A stretch of DNA of 64,000 bases from Hydnum rufescens UP504 (taxonomy: Eukaryota > Basidiomycota > Agaricomycetes > Cantharellales > Hydnaceae), in the NCBI GenBank assembly GCA_014904985.1, contig MU129060.1, forward strand, positions 91,108 through 155,107, written 5' to 3'. Of this stretch, positions 20,019 to 30,747 are shown one piece after another. A program made the translations under genes and the position numbers. Under the pieces are notes generated by a model, which worked only from the letters and a program-made list of their open reading frames with translations, did no database searches and was not told the DNA's origin. The first letter of the stretch is position 1; each line of letters starts with the position of its first letter.

Positions 20019-21993
20019 CTTTGTCCAAGTACAACAACAAGTGCCCTCTTGAATTGGGAGGCACTTTGTTACAATCTTGACAAAATCAATGCTGCTGCTG
20101 GTTCAATCATCCTTGCTGTGGAGCCTGAACAGCAAGGCATCCTCTTGCCCCATCTTGGAGATCCTATGAAAATGTGGCAGGCTCTCCAGACTCACCATGA
20201 CTCCAGGAGTGCTGGCTCTCATTTCATCACCTACTCCACACTTCTCTCAATAGAGAAAGAGTCTGGTGAGTCTGTGCAGGACTTTTTTGATCAAGCAACA
20301 AATGCCAGCCAAGTCATTAAGGACCTCTGTCCTGAGTCCTTTACCCTTGAGACCTCTGATGAGGAACTACTCACAATGGTCCTCCTCTGTGGTGGATCCA
20401 AGGACTACCCCCACCTTACAACTGCCCTCCTTTCCCACAAGTCACACATCCAGGACCAAGTGATCAATGCTTTCAAGAATGAGGAACTTCTCCAATTGGC
20501 CAAACAGAAGTCCAAGTCATCATCTGCCCTCATTGCTGCCACTCCTACTCCTCCCACATCATCACCTCTTGTGATTTTTGTGGTGCCAAAAGCCACATCA
20601 TGAATGATTGCAATTGTTTCAAGGCTGCCAAGGGAAAGGCTCATGAGGAATGTGCTTCTCATCCCAAGGCCAAAAAGGCCAACTCCAATGTGGCCAAGGC
20701 AGAAGACCCTCCTACTGAGCTTGCTGGAAGTGCAAGTCCTCAATCTCCCTCCTCCTCCTCTCCAGCCTCTGACTCTTGGAATGCAGACACAGGGGCCACA
20801 TCTCATATGACACCACACCATCACTGGTTTGTGTCATATTCCCCCTGTAATATCCCCATTTGTCTTGCAAACAATGAGGTCATTAGAGCTGCTGGAGTTG
20901 GTACTGTGGAGTTTAGGCCTGTGAAGAATGGACATCCCCTTTGATCTGTTCTGTTTAGTCAAGTACTCCATGTTCCCTCCCTTGCAAACAATTTATTGTC
21001 TGTCCTCACTCTCACTCAGCACCATGGCTTTACTGTCACCATCCACCAAGGACACTTGGATTTTAAACATGGTTCCACCCTCATCTTCACAGCCACTATC
21101 CAAAAGGACAATGTGGCCTACCTGGATGGAAGCACTGTCTCCCAGGAGTGTGCCTACTCCATCAAGGTGCCTAAGGACTTGGAACTCTGGCATCATCATC
21201 TAGGCCACATTGGCCATGACTGGCCAAATCAACTTGTCAGGAAGGATCTTGTTACTGGCCTTAAAATTGACAATCCTGCTCCTTTCCCCCCTATCTGTGA
21301 GGCATGCATCCTGGGAAAGCAGCACAGAGACCCCTTCCCAAAAGTGGCCACCTCCCATCATTCCAAACCTCTTGAACTTGTCCACTCTGATCTTCATGGT
21401 CCTACCCCTGTTCAAACCTCCTCTGGATACTGGTATTGGGTCACCTTCATTGATGATGATGCCACTCATTATTGCTTTGTCTACCTGTTGAAGACTAAGG
21501 ACAAGATGTTTGCTACATTCAAGCAATTCAAGGCCCTTGCTGAGAACCAAACTGGAAGGACCATCAAGGCTTTTAGAGATGACAAGGGTGGAGAGTATAT
21601 GTCCAAGCAGTGGGAGGCATTCATGCAGGAACATGGTATAGCCCATGAGCACACCACTAGGGCCACCCCTCAGCAGAATGGTGTAGCAGAGATCACCAAC
21701 AGGATCCTAGAGAATGGAATGACCTCCATGCCCAGTGCTGCACACCTCCCTACCTCCTTCTGGGGTGAAGGCCTCTCCACTTTCCTCTATGTGCTCAATT
21801 GGTCCCCCACATCTGCTGTCCTTGGAAAGACTCCCTACCAAGCTTGGCATGGGAAGAAACCCTTTGTGGACCACCTCCAGGTATTTGGATGTAGAGCATA
21901 TGTTCATGTGCAAAAGGACCAGAGGAAGGGATTTGCTCCCAAGGCCTTGAAGTGCATCTTCCTTGGCTACCCCCCTGACTACAAGGGCTGGAG

Positions 21994-22530
21994 TGTAATA
22001 TAGTGTATTACATAATTAAGTTAGAACTCAAAAGTCATGTATATATGGCAGTTGCCAAGAGAAAAGTTAACCTTTGCCCAGATCTTCATCACCTAGTGAG
22101 AAACTGTGATACTCTGCCTCTGCCTCTGCTTCTATCTGGATATCTAGTTGGCCCCTAGTAGCCATCAATACAAGCCCTTTCCCTGGCTCTGGACTTGTGC
22201 CTTGGGACCCTAGCTGGGAAAGCAGTGAGTGGGATAATCCATTCCTCTCACTGACCCCCACTCTCTCCTTAGGTAGTGACTGTGCCACTTGGCCAGTCAC
22301 TACTTTATGCCTTTCATCATGACTCCCCTTCCCTTGCAACCTTTTCTCCTGTGTCCAGGGCAAAGCCAGTGCTTAGCCCTGTTTGCAGCTCCCCAACCTG
22401 AAGCCAGTGCTAAGGGTGGTGTGATTATCCCTTCTCCTCTTCTCCCTATTCCTACTCCCTCCCCTGTCAACTCCACTTTGTCCAAGTACAACAACAGGTG
22501 CCCTCCTGAACTGGGAGACCATTTGTTACA
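21994..22530 (+). mobile_element. Solo LTR in Copia-1 pol, 537 bp, perfect duplication
   Basis: TGTAATATAG … TTTGTTACA with TGGAG at 21989-21993 and 22531-22535. Removing the LTR and one TGGAG restores the reading frame across the site. Same family as the pair at 18251-20073. This is the cleanest copy and defines the family ends. Confidence 0.9.
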
Positions 22531-23039
22531 TGGAGGTGCTACAACCCTACCACCAAGGGTATCATCATCAGTGGAGATATTATTTTTGATGAGAGTCTAC
22601 TCCCTGGGACTTCTCTCACATCAGAGACCCCCCAGTACACACCCCTCTTCATCCCCCCTGATATCCCCCTTGGTTCAGTGGGAGTATCTGCCCCTCACAC
22701 CCCTGAGGCTCCCCCTCCCCCAGGATCTCCACCCCACCCTGATGATCCTGAGCTTCCCCTCCAGTCACCTGGAGCACCCCCTAAGTCCTCGAGCACTTCC
22801 CCACCACCACCTGTCCCTCAAAATCCTGTGTTGGCACCCCCTCCTGATCCCCCTCTTTGTCAATCAACTAAGGCTTGTGCCCTTCCTGGTGAGTGGTGGA
22901 AGGTGGACATGTCCAGACTGCACCCCCCTACACCTGAGCCAGAGGTTTCCAGCACACCAGAAGTTGGAGAAAGTGCAGAGACTTGCCAATACTGGCACTG
23001 GTCTCAATGAAACTTGGCACACTATGGGGTAGCCAATTT

Positions 23040-23280
23040 GCTTCTGGGGGGACAACCTTCACTGGACCTGGGACCCAATGGAGGCAATTTGCTTCCAGGG
23101 GGACAACCTTCACCAGCAAACTTGCTTCTGGGCCTTGCACAGCCACAAAATTTGCTTCCACTGCAGCAACCTTTGCCAGGCCATGCACAGCCACACAATT
23201 TGTTTCTGCTGCAACAACCTTCACCAGCAAACTTGCATCCAGGCCTTGCACAGCCACAAAAAATGCTTCTGCCATGACAA
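23040..23280 (+). repeat. Tandem repeat in the Copia-1 integrase-RT linker
   Basis: Degenerate units of about 54-60 bp encoding GLAQPQNLLPLQQPSPAN-like peptides ('cttgcacagccacaaaattt', 'cagcaacctt'). They are rich in Gln, Pro and Leu, between the integrase C-terminus and the RT start. Confidence 0.6.
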
Positions 23281-25035
23281 TTTCCATCCCACTCTGCACA
23301 GCCACCATCCTCACTTCCCAATTTGTTTCTGTCTCAATGGGACTCATCAGACTTCCCATATGACCTCCAACTCCAAAACCTCAATTCATCCCACAGGGCC
23401 CTCAGTGCTGAGGAGATGATTGAGTATGCCCTTCTATCTATCTGGTGGAGTTGAACCTCATTCATACAAGGAGGCCATCAAATCTGATGATTCTCACAAA
23501 TGGTCGGAGGCTGCCCAAGTTGAGTACAAGGCCATAATGGACAACAACACCTGGGACCTTGTCCCACTTCCACAAGGCCAGAAAGCTGTTGGCTCTCATT
23601 GGGTATTCAAGATCAAGGAGAATGCAGATGGTTCTATTGAGCAGTACAAGGCTCATCTTGTTGCCCAGGGCTTCTCCCAGAAACCCCACCTTGACTACAC
23701 TGAAACCTTTGCCCCTGTTGCCAAATTTGCCTCCCTCCATGCTATCCTTGCCATTGCTGCCATTGAAGACATGGATATTGACCACATGGATGTCTCCTCT
23801 GCCTTCCTAAATGGAGATCTTGAGGAGGAAATCTACATGGCCCAACCAGAGGGGTTCATTCCAAAGGGGAAGGAAGGCCTGGTCTGTCATCTCAAGAAAC
23901 CACTCTATGGTCTGAAGCAAAGCCCTCGACAGTGGTACAAGAAACTCAATGAACTCTTCATGGAGCTGGGCTTCAAGAGGATCCAATCTGACCACTCTCT
24001 CTTTGTGTGGGCTCAGAACAAGATCAAAATCATCATTCCAGTTTATGTGGATGATCTCACCATTGCTTGCAATGACCAGGCCACACGACTCCATGTCAAG
24101 GCTGAGCTCCAGAAATGCTTCAAGATGAGGGACCTGGGCAATCTCTCTTATCTCATTGGTGTTCAAATCACTCGAGACTGCCCTAATCGCAAAATGTTCC
24201 TTTCCCAACACAAACACACCCATGACATCCTGGAACGTTTCCACCAGTCCAATGCTTGCCCTGTCTCCACTCCTCTTGATCCCAACATCCACCTCTCCAA
24301 AGATATGTCTCCCAAGACTCCTGAGGAGGTTGAATACATGAAACAAGTGCCCTACCTCAGTGCTGTGGGAAGCCTCATGTACCTTGCAGTTGGCACTCGT
24401 CCAGACATTGCCTATGCAGTGGGAGTACTGAGCAGGTTCAACTCATGTGCAGGACCCCAACACTGGAGAGCTGTCCAACGAGTTTTCCAATACCTTTGTG
24501 GCACCTCAGATCTTGCCTTGGAATATGGTCCCTCTTCCTTTGGGTCTCGGCTCATTGGGTACTCAGATGCAGACCATGGTGGGGATGTGGACAGTGGGCA
24601 TTCTACAAATGGCTATGCCTTCTTCATTGGGTCCAGCTGTGTTAATTGGAGCAGCAAAAGGCAAACAGTGGTTGCCCAGTCAACTACAGAGGCTGAATAC
24701 ATTGCCTCAAACCATGCAGGAGCTGAGGCCATCTGGCTGAGGCAATTCCTGCAAGAGCTTGGTTACCCCCCAACTGGGCCAACAACTATCTATGCCGACA
24801 ACCAATCTGCAATTGCTGTTGCTAGAAATCCAGAGCACCATGGATGAATGAAACACCTTCTCCTGTCCTATCACTGGATTCGTGACCAAGTGGAGCTGGG
24901 GACTATTCAACTTGAATATGTTCCTACTACAGAGATGACAGCAGACATCTTCACAAAAGGCTTGGTTCGAGTGAAGCATGAGGAATGCTGCAAGAGATTG
25001 GGATTGGTTAGGCTAGGAGGCAAATAAAGTGGGAG

Positions 25036-25323
25036 TGTTGAGATGTGATGGGTATCCCATTTGATATTTCTATTCCCTGATTCACACATTTGTTATTTGC
25101 CCCTATTTCCTTTTTTGGTTAGCACCATGTATGGCATCCGGTGATCTCGGACCGGATGCCCTTTATATACCTTGGAGCTCTGGAGGCAGTCCCTTAGTTT
25201 GACTCCTCCAAACTCCAGGTATGTCTCTTTTCTTGTCACTCATGTAGATATCTTCATCCTTAGTTTGACTCCTCCAAACTCCAGATATCACCCTTTGTGT
25301 GATTCCACTGTAGACCTTTCTCA
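25036..25323 (+). repeat. Copia-1 3' LTR
   Basis: Begins TGTTGAGATG and ends CTTTCTCA, preceded by the purine tract AGTGGGAG. It has a TATA-like 'ctttatatacc' at about 25160 and two copies of 'agtttgactcctccaaactc' (about 25196 and 25262). It retains CpG in 'atccggtgatctcgga', unlike the 5' LTR. Confidence 0.85.
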
Positions 25324-28300
25324 AAATGGTGCATAGGAGGAGCCATATTTCATTGGGCTCAGCACTGACCCCCTCTGGGGGTTTCATGTAGATTTCCTCC
25401 TTTAGGTGGCCATTCAAGTAGGCTGTTTTGATGTCTAGCTGTTCAAGCTCTAAGTTGTGTATTGCTGCAATTGCACAGACAAGTCTGATTGAGGCAATCT
25501 TTGTAATGGGTGTGTATGTATCGAAATAGTCGATTCCTGGGATTTGGCTGAAACCCTGTGCAACTAATCGGGCTTTGTAGCATGCAATGTTTCCTTCAGC
25601 ATCTTGCTTCAATTTGAAAATGAGTTTGCTGCCAATGAGCTTGCGGCCAGCCAGCTCATCCTTTCATTTGATAGTTTTGAATGTGTTATTTTCACGTATT
25701 GATTGTATTTCATCCTCAATTCCCTTCTGCCATTCCTTGGCACTATTGCTCCTCATGGCTTCTTTGTAGCTGCGTGGCTCATCAAAGTTCTGGGAGTGGG
25801 TTACTGCTCTGAGTGTGAATACATTGTGTTCATGCATGGAGATCCTGGCCATGGTGGCTGTGTTTGGGTCCTCATCCATGTATCCAGCAGCTTGTTGGAA
25901 GTCATCCTCACTGGAGGCATTGTTGAGGTCATTTTGGTGCCAGGCAGGTGATTGGCATACTCAGACTGGTCATGCTGGGGCTGGGGCTGGGGCTGGGGCT
26001 GGTGCAGGGACCAGTATGGGCTCATGTGTATATGTGGGATCAGGCTCAATAGTGGGATTTATCTCACTGGTGTCTGGGGTGTTAATTGGCCAAGTATCTT
26101 GTAGTATTGGTGGTTCTCCTGGCATGTCTTGTAGGTATACACCATTGTTGAATGATACATCATGGGATATGATGATTCGGTGATCTCTGATCCACCACAA
26201 GCGGTATGCTTTGGTTCCAACTGCATAACTGAGTAGGATGCACTTGTTGCTTTTGTCATCTAATTTCTTCCAAAGTTCCCTCAGGACAAGGGCATATACA
26301 ACTGTGCCAAATTCACAAATTCCATGTATATGGGGGTGCTTGTTTGACCAGGCTTCCATTGGAGTTTTATTTTTTAATGCAGCATGGGGTGAAATATTTC
26401 CAAGATATGTAGCTGTTAGGGCCACCTCTGCCCAGAAACCATTCGACATTCCTGCCACCTTGAGCATCAGTCTAATTTTTTCGACGATTGTGCGATTGCC
26501 TTGTTCCAACAGTCCATTCTGTTCAGGTGTGTATGGAGTAGATGTTTGGGGGGATATTGCTTCAGCTGTGAGGTAGTGTTGGAATTCCAGTGAAGTGTAT
26601 TCACCTCCATTGTCACTTTGTATGGTTTTGATTTGGCAACCAGTTTCCTTTTCTGTCAATGCCTTGAACTCCTGGAACTTTGCTAGGACTTTGCTTTTGG
26701 CTGACACGAGGTACAGGAATTTTTGGCCGGAGTGGTCATCTGTGAATGTGATGAAATAATGTTTGCCTCCAATTGATAGTGGGAGTGGGCCGCATACATC
26801 TGAGTGGATGAGGTTGAGGATGCCAGTGGCTGTGGTTTTTGGGAATGGGAGTCAGTGTGCCTTGCCTAAAGCACATGCTTCACAGAACTCTTGTGTTCCA
26901 ACAAGTTTGCGAATGTCTTCAACCATCCCTTGATTAACTAATCACCATATGTTATCATATCTGAGGTGGCCAAGTTGGTGGTGTAGTAGATTTATGTCAA
27001 TTGAGCAGGTAGTAGCTACATTGGCTGCAGTAGGGTTGTTGATTGCTCTAGCAAGCAGACGGTAGAGGTCACTTGGCCCCTGCCTGGAGGCCATTCCAAT
27101 GGTGTGGCTAGATGGCTTTGATTTTATATCACATTGGTCACTGTCAAATATAAGGATGTGGTTGCATTTGGTGAGGTCTGCCATGGATAGGAGGGTGGTG
27201 GCCATACGTTTGGCATATAGTACATTTTCGATATAGCTGTGGGTAGTATTTCCGTTTACATTGAGCTCCAAGTGGATTGTTCCAGAACCTGTTGCCAAGA
27301 TGGATGAGGCATCACTGAGGTCAATTTTTATGGGTTTGTCTAGGAGATGGAAAGTGGAGTTGTCAAACCAGTCACAGCAGGGTGATATGTGGCATGAACA
27401 TCCAGAGTCAATGAGTATGTCATTGAGTGCTTGGTGGGTTGCTAGGTTCACTTTTGCACTGAAGTTGTCTTTGTGAACAGCCATAAGGAATGCATGTGGG
27501 GACCCCTGGTAGAGGCTTGATCATGCATATGCTGTGGTGGTGGATGTATCTGCTGCTGTAGCTGTGGCAATGGCCCTCATGGGTTTGTTGAAAGGGACTC
27601 CAAACTTTGCCCCCCCCCTCACTTTGACAGTTTTCTGCCTTATGTGGTCCTTTCTTGCAGTTGGTACAGAGAGGTGGGGTAGGCTTTGGCTTTGCCTGGG
27701 TAGCCAGGGTTTAGCCAGGGTTTGGCATGCGGCCATGGCAAGTGCGGATTGTCCATGGATTGGATCATCTTGTAATAATGATTCAGCATGGAGTAGGCGA
27801 GATTCAACATGTGTGACAGTCAGTGGAACTGTGTTGGAGGTGGCTTCGATGGTGTTTGATATGAATCATGCCCAAGTTTCAGTTTTGGGAAGGGAGTGGA
27901 GGAGTAAGAGGGTGAGGAATTCATCATCCAGACCCTTTCTCATCCCTAATAAGCACTGGTTCTCCATATGTATCCAACCAATGTGGTCAGCGATAGGGGT
28001 ACTGTCTGTGTATTTATGTTCGATAATCCCTATTTTGATGTAGAAAGCTGTGACACCAGAGTGTGTGTCTTGGTTGACAGATAGTACAGTTTTCCAAATT
28101 TCAGTGGATGTCCCTTTGTCACCAAACTGCGTAATCATGTTATCATCGACATGTTCAATGATTATGTTGAAAGTGTCCACATCACATTTCGTCCAGGTGG
28201 CAATTTCAGTGAGTCTCTTTGTGGCAGCACAGCCATGGGCATCCTCAGAGATCAGGGTGCTTGGCATATATGGGCTTGATGGAGTGGGCCGTTGTTCTAT

Positions 28301-28475
28301 GCCTGAGAGGATATCTGAGGCACTGAGAGTTTGAATTTTCATGCTAATTCTGACTTTCCATATTGGAAAATTCAAGCTAGTGAGTTGCGGGGTATGCGAC
28401 TTAATGTCGCCAAGTTCTAGAGTTGTCATTGGAATTACTGAGTGTTTACCCTATAATGGGCCCATAACCTAATGA
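25324..28475 (-). pseudogene. Copia-2 gag-pol, truncated inside reverse transcriptase
   Basis: Minus strand. Gag opens at 28429 (MTTLELGDIKSHTPQLTSLN) and runs to 27866. A knuckle remnant lies near 27680, and protease ILIDSGCSCHIS at about 27420. The integrase zinc part is HHQLGHLRYDNI near 26950; the core has HSDVCGP, SDNGGEY (about 26600) and TPEQNGLLEQGNR (about 26525). RT opens with EPRSYKEAM (about 25770) and continues to LDIKTAYLNGHLKEEIYMKP (about 25390), then stops at the boundary with the Copia-1 3' LTR. Palm motif YVDD, RNase H and 3' LTR are absent. Frame breaks and stops are frequent. It is a different lineage from Copia-1 (DSGCS rather than DTGATS). Confidence 0.8.
28457..28469 (-). 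promoter_or_regulatory. Copia-2 primer-binding site, tRNA-iMet anticodon type
   Basis: GGTTATGGGCCCA on the minus strand, 28 bp before the gag start, identical to the site of Copia-1. The LTR edge next to it is unclear (…CTCATTA), so the 5' LTR may be altered. Confidence 0.6.
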
Positions 28476-28871
28476 GGCATACTCAGTGTCACCCGATATG
28501 GGAAGGACAACTGTATTGTGATTACCTAATGAGGTGTACTGTACGATACATGAGTTATAAGTAACTGGTCTAGCATGTATTGTGGTAGAACTGACTTTAC
28601 CTCAGTGTCACCCAATATGGGAAGGACAACTGAGGGAAGAAGCCAAAGCTCTGTTCTGGCATGTACCAGATTGGTTCGTGGTGCCATGTCACGTCTCAAC
28701 ACACAGGTCTCTCAAATCTGCCTCATCTAACAATGACAAATACTGCAGTCCCTTGAAGTTGAGGACCATGTTATTATGTCTAGTATGAGTGCTGGGTTGA
28801 TCAAATTTTAAGTCTTAGTTGAAAATCAGTATTAGTTATGAAAAACTGGATGTGTTGAGTATTGGGAAGGC
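28470..28871. repeat. Copia-2 LTR remnant with a 31-bp direct repeat
   Basis: 'cagtgtcacccgatatggga' plus 'aggacaactg' occurs at about 28486-28513, and again with one CpG-to-CpA change at 28604-28631. 'cctaatgagg' is also repeated at 28467 and 28526. A 75-bp stretch at about 28702-28780 is shared with 31247-31325. No gene is visible. Confidence 0.5.
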
Positions 28872-29604
28872 TGTCAGGATCAAATTGACATTTGCTTCCA
28901 CCTGTGGACTTACCCATCAGAGTATCATTTTTTGTCAACTCTATCATATGGCACCTACTTCTTCAAATCCTCTCACCTCCTCTCTCCCTCCATTAAGTCA
29001 GGGGGTTATTATCATCCTTGTCATTATTGGCATTTCTCTTATTATTATTTCCCTTGTACTATCAGGCCTTGACCAGTGGGCTGTGGGCTGGGTAGTCAAC
29101 CAGTGGCAGCATTGGCACCCTTGTCAGTGCCCCTCATTCCCTCACTCCCCATGTGAGTCCATGCAGTTGCCAATCCAGACTCCTCCTCCTCCTCCTACTC
29201 CACCCCCATTCCCTGAATCTGCACCACCTGTCCCAATCCCTGTTCCCTCAGCATCACTACAGTCCTTTGACTCCTTTGACTCCTTTGGGGTACCTAGGCA
29301 TACCCTGCCTTGGAAGTATATACACTAAGGGGGATGCATACAGAAGTTGGGGCATAGCCATGTGGAGGCATGCACAGGATTCATAACATGGCTGTGTCAG
29401 CTTAGTGAGGCTTAGTGATGGTGGGTGGCTGTGGAGGCTGACTGATGGGCTGTGGTGGCTGTGTGCAGGAAGTAGTACTTATAGCCCTTCACAGTTGGGG
29501 GATCACCAGTTTCAATCTCTCAGGATTCCCACTGCAATAGCACATGGTTAATTAATCTCTTTCCTCCTTCTGTTTGTGGCTTCAATGGCAGTGTTGCCCT
29601 GACA
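28872..29604 (+). mobile_element. Solo LTR carrying an ORF, copy 2 (733 bp)
   Basis: TGTCAGG … CCTGACA with a perfect duplication AAGGC at 28867-28871 and 29605-29609. Same layout as copy 1, without its 60-bp internal duplication. I see essentially no CpG in this copy, whereas copy 1 has many. Confidence 0.85.
28948..29328 (+). CDS. LTR-encoded small membrane protein, copy 2
   Basis: 126 codons in one open frame, colinear with the copy at 14971. It has the same start (MAPTSSN), the membrane helix GVIIILVIIGISLIIISLVL, the block WVVNQWQHWHPCQ, the proline run and the tail SLQSFDSFDSFGVPRHTLPW. Substitutions relative to copy 1 are often Arg to His, Trp or Cys, as expected from CpG loss in CGN codons. 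The frame survived that decay without a stop, which is notable but not proof of selection in a 126-codon ORF. An in-frame ATG at 28819 lies outside the LTR; the internal ATG is preferred because copy 1 starts there. Confidence 0.6.
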   Translation: MAPTSSNPLTSSLPPLSQGVIIILVIIGISLIIISLVLSGLDQWAVGWVVNQWQHWHPCQCPSFPHSPCESMQLPIQTPPPPPTPPPFPESAPPVPIPVPSASLQSFDSFDSFGVPRHTLPWKYIH

Positions 29605-29609
29605 AAGGC

Positions 29610-30059
29610 CAGGTGAAAGCATCCAGTGATTGGCCAAGCTTGTGAGGTCCTTATTTCACCTCCCAGTTTTTGTTGATAGCACAAAGTCCCTTGGACCAAA
29701 CATCATCACCCACCCCCATAAGAATGTGCATTCAGTTCCTCTTGTTGGAACCAAATACAGCCTACAGCACTCAGCTTCAGTAGAAGCAGCCATGTAAGTC
29801 AGTCAGCAGGCTTTTCTGAAGGGCACATTACATGCTGCACAGAATTGCTGTTCTCTGGTAATTAGCAAAGCAAGGTCACTGAGTCCCTAGTGTAGGAGGT
29901 TGATGTGGCAGAATCAAGTTGCCTCTGAGAGATGTGTGTGAACTCAATAGAAGGTTGCCTCTAGGCCCTTTTCTTTGGGGTTGGGATTCCATACATGGAT
30001 GCTGATGTAATAAGCTCAATCATAATAGGGGTGATTATGTAACATTCTTATGTAACTAC
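29610..30059. other. No assigned gene
   Basis: CpG-poor sequence with no open frame that I can support. A short minus-strand stretch near 29780 reads ASTEAEC, like a Copia RNase H motif, but lacks the expected surroundings. Confidence 0.3.
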
Positions 30060-30680
30060 CCAGGCCAGGCAGACATTCCATACATACACACATGTAAATG
30101 GTAGCCTGTGTAAATAGGCCATGGAGGGAGGCTTATGTAATCCTGCTCATTGATTTTTATTTTATTTTTTAATTTAAAACAAAAACATGTGGCACCCAAT
30201 TTGATTAGAGTCATCATCCCTTCATTTTTTTTTCAATCATTCAATGCCCCCCTCCCCCCTCCTGGTAGGATGGACAGGATCACATTGGATCATGTTGGTC
30301 CTTAGAGAACATAGCTGGGGGATCCATACAGAAACAATTCATTCATAGGGTGAAAGAGGTGAAAATGAGAATTGGCCAACTTGGGCCAGGCAGACATACA
30401 CACATGTACATGGTAGCCTGTGTAAATAGGGCATGGAGAGGAGGCTTATGTAATCCTGTTTATTTAAACACATGTGCCACCCAATTTGATTACAGAGTGT
30501 CATCATCCCTTCATTTTTTTTTTTCAATCATTCCATGCTGCCCCCCTGCCCCCCCCCCTCTCCTGGTGGGGATGGACAGGATTGCATTGGATCATGTTGG
30601 TGCTTAGAGAACATAGGTAGGGAATTGATCCAGGAACGATTCATCCATAGGGCACAAGAGGCGAAAATGACTATTGGCCA
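30060..30680 (+). repeat. Two tandem ~305-bp direct repeats
   Basis: Unit 1 (about 30060-30370) and unit 2 (about 30385-30690) share 'ggccaggcagacat', 'cacacatgta...atggtagcctgtg', 'gaggcttatgtaatcctg', a C-tract after 'caatcattc', and 'ggatcatgttgg...ttagagaacatag'. No coding potential is visible. The T- and C-runs differ in length between units, as in slippage. Confidence 0.6.
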
Positions 30681-30747
30681 AGTTGGTCGGAGGGGGGGGG
30701 ATCCGGGAGGGTCATATGATTGGACCTCAAGGATATGGGTATTCTCC

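Larger units (their letters stand above)
18251..20073 (+). mobile_element. Nested solo LTR in Copia-1 gag, itself twice interrupted
   Basis: Starts TGTAATATAG at 18251 and ends TTTGTTACA at 20073. It is flanked by ATCTC (18246-18250) and ATCTT (20074-20078), four of five matching. It is a forward copy of the LTR family at 21994-22530, broken by the dispersed repeat at 18304-19130 and by a reverse copy of the same LTR at 19473-20018. Confidence 0.75.
18077..20603 (+). pseudogene. Copia-1 gag, split by a nested LTR stack
   Basis: The N-terminus is at 18077 (MTSKDFASGKFPFPQLNNTN), the usual Copia Gag opening. Its frame then hits a stop at 18143. After the nested element (18251-20073) Gag resumes at about 20079 and continues to the capsid-like UBN2 region (ILAVEPEQQGILLPHLGDPM; FITYSTLLSIEKESGESVQD; DEELLTMVLLCGG). 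A zinc knuckle C-x2-C-x4-H-x4-C (CDFCGAKSHIMNDC, about 20568-20609) lies in a different frame, so one indel separates them. Gag packages the RNA and forms the particle; this copy cannot. Confidence 0.75.
20600..25020 (+). pseudogene. Copia-1 pol: protease, integrase, reverse transcriptase, RNase H
   Basis: Protease DTGATSHM at about 20786. Integrase zinc region HHHLGH and CEAC near 21190-21306; DDE core with HSDLHGP (21386), FRDDKGGEY (about 21573) and QNGVAE (about 21674). Reverse transcriptase has KARLVAQGF-like KAHLVAQGF (23649), MDVSSAFLNGDLEEEIYM (about 23788-23841), LYGLKQSPRQW (23907) and YVDD at 24044. RNase H has GYSDADHGGD (24558) and STTEAEYIA (24682), with the tail ending near the polypurine tract AGTGGGAG (25028-25035). 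Four TGA stops at 20942, 23008, 23275 and 24845 fall in otherwise continuous text, and a solo LTR interrupts codon Gly-Trp-Arg at 21993. One frame change separates the linker from RT near 23400. Confidence 0.85.
16990..25323 (+). mobile_element. Copia-1 LTR retrotransposon with nested insertions
   Basis: The 288-bp 3' LTR (25036-25323) matches the 5' LTR once the hAT-like insert is removed. Internal order is gag, zinc knuckle, protease, integrase, reverse transcriptase, RNase H, which is the Copia (Ty1) order. Three independent insertions split it: 17149-17838, 18251-20073 and 21994-22530. Flanks differ (ACTTG on the left, AAATG on the right), so no target duplication survives and at least one flank was rearranged. 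Confidence 0.85.

Noticed and set aside
29740..29830. STEAE-type RNase H motif on the minus strand
   Set aside because: Only a handful of residues match and the surrounding order does not fit Copia RNase H.
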